Assembly: GCF_900113955.1 (NCBI RefSeq)
Contig: NZ_FORH01000006.1
Coordinates: forward strand, 235,145-299,144
DNA length: 64,000 nt
Reading direction: 5' to 3'
Source of the DNA: Celeribacter neptunius
GTDB taxonomy: Bacteria > Pseudomonadota > Alphaproteobacteria > Rhodobacterales > Rhodobacteraceae
Positions 51,695 through 59,379 of the stretch are shown one piece after another (within the stretch, counting starts at the first letter, position 1; the number at the start of each line of letters is the position of its first letter). Position numbers and translations under genes: made by a program. The notes under the pieces were generated by a model. It searched no databases. It had not been told where the DNA came from and was given only the letters and a program-made list of their open reading frames with translations.

Positions 51695-54462
51695 GCAGAG
51701 CACCGAAACTTGCCTTTACCCTGAGCTCCGCCAAACCCGCCGTGCCGGAGGATGTGTCGAACCGCACGAAAGCCCCGTCTGCGCCCCTGACCGTGCATCT
51801 GGGCGCGCCGAAAACGGAGCGCAAAAGGGCAAACCCGGCACCGAAAGCGTCGCAAGCCGTGCCTGCGACACCGCTCGATCCGATCGAGGAAAAGAAGCGC
51901 GCCGCCAAGGAAGCGCTCAAGGCCAAGGCCGCAGAGGCCTCGCGCGAGGTCAAGGCCCGCGAAGAGGCGGGCGAGAGGGCGCGCGAAGCCGAACGCGAAG
52001 AGCGTGAAGCCGCCAAGGCCAAGCGTCAGGAGCGCGCCCGGAAGGCCGCAGATGTCAGCCGCAAGCCCAAGGCCGACCCGGCCGCGGTGAAAGCCGCCGC
52101 CAAGGCCCGTCTGGCGCAGGCAGCCAAACCGGCGGAGCCGGTTGAGGCGGCGACGTCCGTCGCCCCCCCCGCCACGGTCCCCGGCCCTGAGCCGCAAATC
52201 ATGGTTCAAGCAGGCGCTCAACCTGCCGCTCAGCCTGCCGTTGAGACCGTTGCACAGGCGGCGCAGCCGGTAGAGACCCGTCGCGAGATGCCGCGTGAGA
52301 CCCAAGGCGAGCTGTTGCCATCCGAGGCGCCACAAGCCGCCTTCTCACGCCGTCTGGTGCAGCGTGCCGAGCTCGTCGCCACATTCGCCGGGCACTTCGG
52401 CGTGCGGGCGATGGTCTCGGATATTCTTGAGAGCTTCGCCGATCAGCGCGACGGCGATGTCACGCCCATGGCGATGGCTCGCGCGCTGCAAATCACCGGG
52501 CTCAAGGCTGAGGTGACGCAGCCGGCGCAGCTCTCGCCCAAGCTCTGGCCGGCGCTTGCCTATATGTCCTCGGGCCATCTGGTGCTGGTCTTGAAACAAA
52601 AGGGCCAGTTGCTGACACTCTTCGATCAAAGTGCGCCGGATCAACGCTCCGACGTGCCGATGTCGGAATTCGCGCCGTTCTTTTCCGGGCCGATCGTGCG
52701 GGCGGGCAAGGACCTTGATGCGATTGTCGCCAGCCACCTGCCGGATCTGTCCAAAAACCATTGGTTCTGGGGCCAGTTCGGCGCGTTCAAACGTCAGATC
52801 GGCGAGATCGCCCTGGGCTCTCTGGTTGCCAATATGCTGGCCGTCGCCGTGGCGATGTTCTCGCTGCAGGTCTATGATCGGGTGATCCCGCATCAGTCGC
52901 AATCGACGCTCTGGGTCTTGGCGCTCGGCGCCGCTCTGGCCATCGGCATGGAGGCGATGTTGAAACTCGCCCGCTCGCGCCTGATGGACGGGGCGGGGCG
53001 TCAGATCGAGATGAAGGTGCAGTCGCTGCTCATGGGGCGCATCCTCGGCATGCGCTCGGACGCACGGCCGACCACGCCCTCGGGGCTGTTCTCGGCGATG
53101 CGGGAATTCGGCTCGGTGCGGGAATTTTTCACCGCCTCCACCATCGGCTCCGTCGCCGATATCCCGTTCATCTTCATGTTTTTCGCGCTGGTCGCCTCGA
53201 TCGCTGGACCCGTCGTGGTGATCCTGATAATCGGGGCGGTTCTGATGATCGTCCCCGGCTATTTCATGCAAAAACGGATGATGCGGCTGACGCAGGAGAC
53301 ACAGGGCGCCTCGGCCAAGGCCTCGCGCCTGTTGCATGAGGCGGTGTTCGAACTGGACACGATCAAGACCCAACGCGGCGAAGAGCGGATTTCCCGGATC
53401 TGGGATGAGCTCAATCTCCTCGCGGCGGCGAAATCTTCGGAACAGCGCAAACTCACCGCCGTGCTGAGCTTCTGGTCGCAAGCGGTGCAACAGCTCACCT
53501 ATGTGCTGGCGGTCGTCGCCGGTGCCTATCTGGTCTTTGCTGGTGAATTCACCGTCGGAACCATCATTGCCACCGGCATTCTGACCTCGCGCACTCTGGC
53601 GCCGCTGACCCAGCTCTCGGGCACCATGGCGCGCTGGACCAATGTCAAAACCGCGCTCGACGGGCTGGATGCCATCGCCACGGCGCCGCAGGATGCGGGC
53701 GAGGAACGCACTTTCCTGCGCCGTCCCGAGATCCATGGCGCCTATGCGCTGCGCGAGGCGCAATTCCGCTACGATGCCGAAGGCGCGCCGACGCTCGACA
53801 TCCCGGCGATCGATATCAAGCCGGGTCAGAAAATCGCGGTTCTGGGTGCCAATGGATCGGGAAAGAGCACATTCCTGAAACTTCTGGCCGGGCTTTACGC
53901 GCCGACTCAGGGCCGCATCCTGCTCGATCAGGCGGAGATGTCGCAAATCGATCCGCGCGATATTCGCCGCTCCGTCGGCTATCTCGGTCAGGACGTGCGG
54001 CTGTTTGCCGGAACCCTGCGCGACAATCTCAACCTCGGGGGGCTGGAACGCGACGATGAGCGTCTGCTCGCGGCTCTCGACTTTGCAGGCTTGGGCGCTT
54101 TCGTGCGGGCGCATCACCGTGGGCTCGACCTCGAAATCCGCGACGGTGGCGAAGGGCTCTCTGTCGGTCAGCGCCAGTCGATCGGCTGGGCGCGGCTGTG
54201 GTTGCAGAACCCTTCGGTCTGTCTGTTGGACGAACCGACCGCGGCACTCGATCAGGCTTTGGAGAGCGCGCTGGTCGCCCGTCTGACCAATTGGCTGGCG
54301 CATCGCACCGCCGTGATCGCCACGCACCGGATGCCGATCGTTGATCTGGCAGACCGCGCCATGGTGTTCAAATCCGGGCGGCTGATGGTCGATGGGCCGA
54401 AGGCTCAGGTCATGGCGCATCTGACGCAGCCGCGATCGCAAGCGCCACAGGACGAGGCCTGA
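51691..54462 (+). CDS. Type I secretion ABC transporter with long N-terminal extension
   Basis: A 923-residue inner-membrane exporter. Residues 1-215 are an unusual extension: basic/Pro-rich, then a highly charged Ala/Lys/Glu/Arg coiled-coil-like segment at about 65-145, then a Pro/Gln-rich linker. Residues about 225-345 resemble a C39-like domain without a catalytic Cys, as in LapB/HlyB relatives. Transmembrane helices span about 370-640. The nucleotide-binding domain has Walker A GANGSGKST near 720, signature LSVGQRQ (a Val in place of the second Gly) near 822, and Walker B CLLDEPTAALD. The start overlaps the TolC-like stop. The adaptor gene starts 3 bases downstream. Confidence 0.9.
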   Translation: MSRAPKLAFTLSSAKPAVPEDVSNRTKAPSAPLTVHLGAPKTERKRANPAPKASQAVPATPLDPIEEKKRAAKEALKAKAAEASREVKAREEAGERAREAEREEREAAKAKRQERARKAADVSRKPKADPAAVKAAAKARLAQAAKPAEPVEAATSVAPPATVPGPEPQIMVQAGAQPAAQPAVETVAQAAQPVETRREMPRETQGELLPSEAPQAAFSRRLVQRAELVATFAGHFGVRAMVSDILESFADQRDGDVTPMAMARALQITGLKAEVTQPAQLSPKLWPALAYMSSGHLVLVLKQKGQLLTLFDQSAPDQRSDVPMSEFAPFFSGPIVRAGKDLDAIVASHLPDLSKNHWFWGQFGAFKRQIGEIALGSLVANMLAVAVAMFSLQVYDRVIPHQSQSTLWVLALGAALAIGMEAMLKLARSRLMDGAGRQIEMKVQSLLMGRILGMRSDARPTTPSGLFSAMREFGSVREFFTASTIGSVADIPFIFMFFALVASIAGPVVVILIIGAVLMIVPGYFMQKRMMRLTQETQGASAKASRLLHEAVFELDTIKTQRGEERISRIWDELNLLAAAKSSEQRKLTAVLSFWSQAVQQLTYVLAVVAGAYLVFAGEFTVGTIIATGILTSRTLAPLTQLSGTMARWTNVKTALDGLDAIATAPQDAGEERTFLRRPEIHGAYALREAQFRYDAEGAPTLDIPAIDIKPGQKIAVLGANGSGKSTFLKLLAGLYAPTQGRILLDQAEMSQIDPRDIRRSVGYLGQDVRLFAGTLRDNLNLGGLERDDERLLAALDFAGLGAFVRAHHRGLDLEIRDGGEGLSVGQRQSIGWARLWLQNPSVCLLDEPTAALDQALESALVARLTNWLAHRTAVIATHRMPIVDLADRAMVFKSGRLMVDGPKAQVMAHLTQPRSQAPQDEA

Positions 54463-54465
54463 CCC

Positions 54466-55635
54466 ATGGTGACGCTCGACAATGTCCTGGACAAGGATAT
54501 GGACCGTCCCGGCTGGGTGATCCGGATCACCGCGCTGGTGGTGCTGATCTTTGTCCTCTGGGCGGCGATTGCGCGGGTCGATGAGATCGTCCGTGCGGAT
54601 GGCGAGATGATTTCCTCGTCGCGGCCACAGATCGTGCAGAACCTCGAGGGCGGCATCCTCTCCGAACTTCTGGTACACGAAGGCGAAGAGGTCGAACAGG
54701 GACAGGTTCTAGCGCGGCTGCAAGGCACGGAATTTCGTACTTCCGCCGACGATCTGCAGGAAAAGCTCGATGCGTTGCAGGTGAAAAGCCTGCGTCTCGA
54801 GGCCGAGATCGCCGGGAAGGATGCGTTTGACGTGTCCGAGGATCTCGCCGCGCGGGTGCCGACGGTTCTGTCCTCCGAGAAAGCTCTGCTGAGCGCGCGC
54901 TCGGCGGATTATCTCGCCCGCAAAGACGGCGCCATGGCGGTGCTGACACAGGCCGAGACCGAGCGTTCGCTGATGGAAGACATGCTCAAGAAGAACGTGG
55001 TCTCGCTGATCGAGGTGACCCGCGCGCGCAAGGCGCATTCGGATGCGCAGCTCAAATATAACGAGATCGTCACCCAGGCCGAGTTGGAGCGCGCCGAGGA
55101 GTATTCCGATACGCTCAAGGAGATCGCCTCGGTGAAACAGGCACTGACGCTGGCCCGCGATCAGCTCGACCGCACGGTGATCACCGCGCCGATGCGCGGC
55201 ATCGTCAACAATCTCACCGTGACCACCATCGGCGGTGTCATCCGTCCGGGCGACGAGCTGGTGCAGATCATCCCGGTCGATGAGGAGTTGTTCATCGAGG
55301 CCAGGGTGCGCCCCGAGGACATCGCCCATGTCGAGCCCGGTCAGGAGGCGACGATCAAGCTTTCGGCCTATGACTACACCATTTACGGCGCCTTGAAGGG
55401 CGAGGTTCAGGTGGTTTCCGCCGACACGTTCAAGGATGAGCGCGATCCGAAAGCATTGCCTTACTATAGGGTCACCGCCTCGGTCGATCTCGGCTCTCTT
55501 ACCGAGCGCCAGCAGAAGATCGAGATCCGTCCCGGCATGCGGGCGCAGGTGGAGCTGCACACCGGTTCGAAGACTTTTCTGCAATATCTTTTGAAACCGC
55601 TCTACAAGTCACGCGAGGCCTTCCGCGAACCGTAA
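54466..55635 (+). CDS. HlyD-family membrane fusion protein (type I secretion adaptor)
   Basis: A 389-residue periplasmic adaptor with a single N-terminal transmembrane helix (about residues 18-40), a lipoyl-like hairpin domain (EGGILSELLVHEGEEVEQGQV), a long coiled coil (about 95-225) and the C-terminal beta-barrel region (RVRPEDIAHVEPGQEATIKL). It links the ABC exporter to the TolC-like protein. It is the last gene of the four-gene secretion locus and lies 20 bases before a Nudix gene that is probably unrelated. Confidence 0.93.
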   Translation: MVTLDNVLDKDMDRPGWVIRITALVVLIFVLWAAIARVDEIVRADGEMISSSRPQIVQNLEGGILSELLVHEGEEVEQGQVLARLQGTEFRTSADDLQEKLDALQVKSLRLEAEIAGKDAFDVSEDLAARVPTVLSSEKALLSARSADYLARKDGAMAVLTQAETERSLMEDMLKKNVVSLIEVTRARKAHSDAQLKYNEIVTQAELERAEEYSDTLKEIASVKQALTLARDQLDRTVITAPMRGIVNNLTVTTIGGVIRPGDELVQIIPVDEELFIEARVRPEDIAHVEPGQEATIKLSAYDYTIYGALKGEVQVVSADTFKDERDPKALPYYRVTASVDLGSLTERQQKIEIRPGMRAQVELHTGSKTFLQYLLKPLYKSREAFREP

Positions 55636-55655
55636 GCGGTGTCTAGAATGACGGC

Positions 55656-56261
55656 ATGAGTACAGACATTCCCATTCGCGACGCCGCCACGGTCATCCTT
55701 CTGCGCAAGGAGGCGACGGGGCCGCGTGTGCTGATGGGACAGCGCGGTCATTCCGCGGTTTTCATGCCCGGCAAATTCGTCTTTCCCGGTGGCGCGGTGG
55801 ATACGGCGGATTTTTCCCGCGACCTGCCCGGCGCACTGGAGCCCAGCACCGAGCGGCGGTTGCGGGCCGAGGCCGATCCGGCGCTGGCGGGCGCTTTGGC
55901 CAATGCCGCGCTTCGGGAGCTGCATGAAGAGACCGGGCTCATTCTGCCCCATGTCAGCGATATTCATTTCGTGTTTCGGGCCATTACGCCGCCGGGGCGA
56001 CCGCGGCGGTTCGATGCACGGTTTTTCCTCGTCGATGCGGCGCAGCTGGCGGGCGATCCCGATGATTTTTCCGGTGCCGAAGATGAGCTGTCGCATCTGC
56101 AATGGGTGACGCTGGAGGGGGCGCGCGGCTTCGATCTGCCCTTTGTCACCCGTGTGGTTCTCGCCGAGGTGGAGGCGGCGCTGCATCAGGCCATGCCGCC
56201 GGCACATGTGCCGTTTTATGATCACCGCAGCAGCACCGGGGTGATCAAGGCACTGTTTTGA
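55656..56261 (+). CDS. Nudix hydrolase
   Basis: A 201-residue Nudix-family protein. The box is interrupted: the N-terminal part is FPGGAVDTAD and the catalytic helix is NAALRELHEETGLIL, with an insertion of about 40 residues in between. The RE-x2-EE-TG core is intact. The layout resembles the NUDT7/NUDT8/NUDT19-like and CoA-diphosphatase branches, but I do not see the CoA-specific signature and leave the substrate open. It begins 20 bases after the HlyD gene and is convergent with the exonuclease fusion. Confidence 0.82.
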   Translation: MSTDIPIRDAATVILLRKEATGPRVLMGQRGHSAVFMPGKFVFPGGAVDTADFSRDLPGALEPSTERRLRAEADPALAGALANAALRELHEETGLILPHVSDIHFVFRAITPPGRPRRFDARFFLVDAAQLAGDPDDFSGAEDELSHLQWVTLEGARGFDLPFVTRVVLAEVEAALHQAMPPAHVPFYDHRSSTGVIKALF

Positions 56262-56270
56262 TCCGGGCGT

Positions 56271-58379
56271 TTAAGCCGGTTCATCCTGATTGGCGTCCTG
56301 CAGCAGGCGTTTGTGCTTGCGCATCTCGGTCAGCGCATCGCCGAAGGTCACGATGCCCTTCTCGCCCGCCATGCGCACGAGCTTGATGAACACTTCGGCG
56401 GTGGCGATCGTATCTCCCATGGCGGTGTGACGCGCTTCCGGCGGGATGCGGATGCCAAGCCGGTCGGAAATCGCATCGAGCGTGTGCTCTTCGCTCTGAC
56501 CAAAAACGATGGCCGACAGGAGCACGGTGTCGAGCACCGGATTGGTGAATTTCTCACCGATATCGGCCTCGTGCCGGCGCAGGAATTCCAGATCGAACGG
56601 CGCATTATGGGCGACCAGAACCGCGCCACGGGCGAAACTGTGCAACTGCCGTCCGGCGACGTCGATCTTCGGCGCATGTTTGACCATCTCATTGGTGATG
56701 TGATGCACCTCGGTCGAGGAGGCCGGAATATTGCGCCCGGGGTTCACCAGCTGGTCGATGCTCTCGTTCTCGATCACCTTGCCATTGACGAGCCGCAGCG
56801 CCGCGATCTGACAGATCTCATCGCCCTGTGAGGGCAGAAGCCCGGTGGTCTCCGTGTCGAAGACGACATAGGAGAGCTCCGCGAGCGGGGTTTCCATCAG
56901 CTCTTTCGAGGGGGTGCGGGACAAGAGATCGAAATCATAGGTCACCGCCCGGCGCCCGTCGCCCAGCGTGCGGCGCAACCGCCGGGCTTCACGGATCGGC
57001 AGTTTCAGAACCGCACGCGAACCACGGCCGAATTCCGGCCAGATCTCTGTGCCATGGGCGTCGAGAATGTCGCGCCCGGACATGTCCACAAGCCCGACGT
57101 CGAGCGGTTCGGTCAGCCAGCTTTCCAGCGTGTCGACCGAGAGTGGATCGCCGCTCCAGCCCAGGGCCAGCATGGCGCCGCCACTCTCTTCGCGGGTGAC
57201 CAGGAAAGACAGCGCACGGCCACCTTCGCGTGTCAGATTGCGGGCGACATGGGCCAGAAGCGTGATGATCTGCACCGCATCGATGGTGAGCGCCATCGGC
57301 TCCGGTGCGTCGGAGGCGAGGGGGATGTCGTCGGCGGCCAGTTGCGCGGTCAGCGCGTCGGACAATTCGGCGCTGCGCACCTGGGCCATCGGCCACCAAT
57401 CGGCTTTCGTTGCCTCATATTCGGCGTCGAGCACCAGCACGTCTTCGGTGAGCTTTTCCATTTCGCTGATCAGTGCCCGGTCGAGCCTCGGGTCGCTGCG
57501 CAGGGCTTCATCTATGGCGCGGGCGGCGAGCGTGGTCTGAACCGAGGCGATCGAGGGGCGCAGCCGGGCAAAGAGGCGTGACAGCAGCTTTTCGCGTTCC
57601 GCATGGGTTGCGAGATCGGCGGTCACATCGTCGAGGGTGAGCACATAGGGCGGGTTGGCGTCGCCCTCATTGGGCGCATGCATCAGCCGCATCCGGGCGG
57701 AGAGCACCGCCCCGCCATGCACCGTGGCCACGGTGAGCGGCAGGACATGGCCATCGCCGCCCTCGCCGGTGCAAAGCCGGTGATAGGCCGAGAGGATCGG
57801 GCGGGACCGCAGGAAGTCGAAGATCGAATGATCGAGCCCCGGCGCGTGATCTGCGTTCAGAAGATCCCCCGCCGCCCCATTGTAAAAGGCGATCTTGTGC
57901 AGCCCCGACAAAAGCACCATGCCATGTGGCATCTCGGCGGCGAGGGCGGCGAGGCGTTCCTTTTCCTCGAGCAAGCGGGTGGTTTCCTGCGCCACGGTCT
58001 CGGCGAGCTTGTTGCGGGTGGCTGTGAGGTTCTCGGTCACCGCGCGGGCGGCCGGCGCCAGATCGCCCAGATAACGCGCGGTTTTCTCATTCAAAGCCTC
58101 ATCGACATCGGCATGGGCCCGCGCCAGCATGCCGCCGGAGAGCTTCTGGATCGGTTTGGCGACATTCTCGTCGAACATCAGCCAGATCCAGGTCACCACG
58201 CCCAGAATGACAAAGCCTGCAATGGCGCCGGCAAAGACGAAACCGTCGGCAGCTTCCGGGACATTCAACCGTCCGAAGCCGAGCCAGAGGCCGGTCACCA
58301 CTGCGCCGATTGCGGCGGCGGCGAGAAAGGCGAAGAACAGGAAGACCCTGAGCCGTAAGGACCAATGTTCAACCTTCAT
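56271..58379 (-). CDS. Membrane PAS/pseudokinase protein with C-terminal DEDDh 3'-5' exonuclease
   Basis: A 702-residue fusion. Two transmembrane helices (about residues 10-34 and 47-68) are followed by a HAMP-like/coiled-coil linker (70-140) and a PAS-like domain (145-255). A histidine-kinase-like region (260-462) comes next, in which the H-box reads A-R-L-R-P-S (Ala271 in place of the phospho-acceptor His) and the N-box has His377 in place of Asn. Residues 503-670 are a DnaQ-type exonuclease with complete catalytic residues: D508 and E510 in FDTETTG, D596 in HNAPFD, and H651 and D656 in HTAMGD. Its start overlaps the response-regulator gene end by 11 bases. The exonuclease would face the cytoplasm. 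Confidence 0.88.
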   Translation of the reverse strand: MKVEHWSLRLRVFLFFAFLAAAAIGAVVTGLWLGFGRLNVPEAADGFVFAGAIAGFVILGVVTWIWLMFDENVAKPIQKLSGGMLARAHADVDEALNEKTARYLGDLAPAARAVTENLTATRNKLAETVAQETTRLLEEKERLAALAAEMPHGMVLLSGLHKIAFYNGAAGDLLNADHAPGLDHSIFDFLRSRPILSAYHRLCTGEGGDGHVLPLTVATVHGGAVLSARMRLMHAPNEGDANPPYVLTLDDVTADLATHAEREKLLSRLFARLRPSIASVQTTLAARAIDEALRSDPRLDRALISEMEKLTEDVLVLDAEYEATKADWWPMAQVRSAELSDALTAQLAADDIPLASDAPEPMALTIDAVQIITLLAHVARNLTREGGRALSFLVTREESGGAMLALGWSGDPLSVDTLESWLTEPLDVGLVDMSGRDILDAHGTEIWPEFGRGSRAVLKLPIREARRLRRTLGDGRRAVTYDFDLLSRTPSKELMETPLAELSYVVFDTETTGLLPSQGDEICQIAALRLVNGKVIENESIDQLVNPGRNIPASSTEVHHITNEMVKHAPKIDVAGRQLHSFARGAVLVAHNAPFDLEFLRRHEADIGEKFTNPVLDTVLLSAIVFGQSEEHTLDAISDRLGIRIPPEARHTAMGDTIATAEVFIKLVRMAGEKGIVTFGDALTEMRKHKRLLQDANQDEPA

Positions 58380-58758
58380 GCGCGCCTCCTTCGATCAACT
58401 TCGCCACCATGCGTTTCAGATCCGCCATGGCAAAGGGTTTGGTGAGAAACCCGTCGGCGCCCATGGCAAGCCCCTTGCGCTGCTCGGCTTGCGACACCCG
58501 CGCCGAGGTCATCAGGACCGGGATGGAGGCCAGGTTCGGGTCGAGCCGCAGGCTCTGACAAATGTCATAGCCGGAGCGTCCGGGCAGGGTGACATCGAGC
58601 AACACCAGCGCCGGGCGTTGCGCCCGGATATTGGGGAGCGCCTGGGTGCCGTCCTTGACCCGGAGGATCTCATAGCCTTCGCGGGCGAGCAAAAGCTCGA
58701 TGGCGATGGCGATATTGTCCTCGTCCTCGACCAGAAGAATGACCGGTTTCTCCGCCAT
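58369..58758 (-). CDS. Single-domain response regulator
   Basis: A 129-residue CheY-like receiver without an output domain. The acidic pair E11/D12, the phospho-acceptor D55, T84 and K107 are all present. GGGAGGAG lies just before the ATG at 58758. The gene overlaps the exonuclease fusion by 11 bases. Because the adjacent kinase-like region has lost its His, phosphate would have to come from another kinase. It may instead act as a phosphorelay or partner domain for the fusion protein. Confidence 0.9.
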   Translation of the reverse strand: MAEKPVILLVEDEDNIAIAIELLLAREGYEILRVKDGTQALPNIRAQRPALVLLDVTLPGRSGYDICQSLRLDPNLASIPVLMTSARVSQAEQRKGLAMGADGFLTKPFAMADLKRMVAKLIEGGAHEG

Positions 58759-58850
58759 GATGCTCCTCCCCTGTCCTTTCACCCCTGTCTTATCGCCTCT
58801 GTCTCTTCGCCTCTGTCTCTTCCCTCTGCCGTCGCAGGTCCGGTTCCCGC

Positions 58851-59354
58851 CTATCTGAGCGCGTCGCAGGCGGTGCGCAGGATCGGGTCGTCCTGATCCA
58901 TGTCGAACCACGTGGCCCCCGAGAGATCGCCCTCGGGCAAGCCGGCAGTGTCGGCGCGGCGCGACAGCAGGCAATCAAAGGCCACGGGCACGATGGCACT
59001 GTCGGCACGACGCGCCAAGAGATACATGTCGGTCTCGACCGTGGCGCCATCGATCCTGGCGCCCGCCTTGTCCAGGGCGATGAAACGCGTGGTGACCGGG
59101 AAGACATAGGTCCAGGGCCGCCAGATCTGCTTTTTCTCGACTTTCATCGCGGTGACCTTGTCCGGGCCGAGGCTGGCTTCGGTGCGGGCGAACCAGGAAT
59201 AATCGAGCGAAATGGTCAGCGCCAACATGGCGATCCCGGCGCAGGCGGGCATGACCCATTTCGGCAGTGGCAGGCGCAGAAGTTTCTGAGCCGCGAGGAC
59301 GATCCCGGCGGCGCCGACGCCGGCAGTGATCGTGGCGATGAATTCCAAAAGCAT
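58851..59354 (-). CDS. Conserved hypothetical membrane protein
   Basis: A 167-residue protein with two transmembrane segments (about residues 5-22 and 32-50) and a soluble C-terminal domain of about 115 residues containing WRPWTYVFPVTTRFIALD. The function is unknown and I recognise no family name. The ATG at 59354 has AAGGG 12 bases upstream. An alternative TTG start far upstream is rejected because it overlaps the DUF294 gene. It sits between the DUF294 gene (25 bases before it) and the response regulator gene (92 bases after), so it is likely in the same transcript. Confidence 0.8.
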   Translation of the reverse strand: MLLEFIATITAGVGAAGIVLAAQKLLRLPLPKWVMPACAGIAMLALTISLDYSWFARTEASLGPDKVTAMKVEKKQIWRPWTYVFPVTTRFIALDKAGARIDGATVETDMYLLARRADSAIVPVAFDCLLSRRADTAGLPEGDLSGATWFDMDQDDPILRTACDALR

Positions 59355-59379
59355 GGGGATTGGTCCCTTCTGGTGTCTG

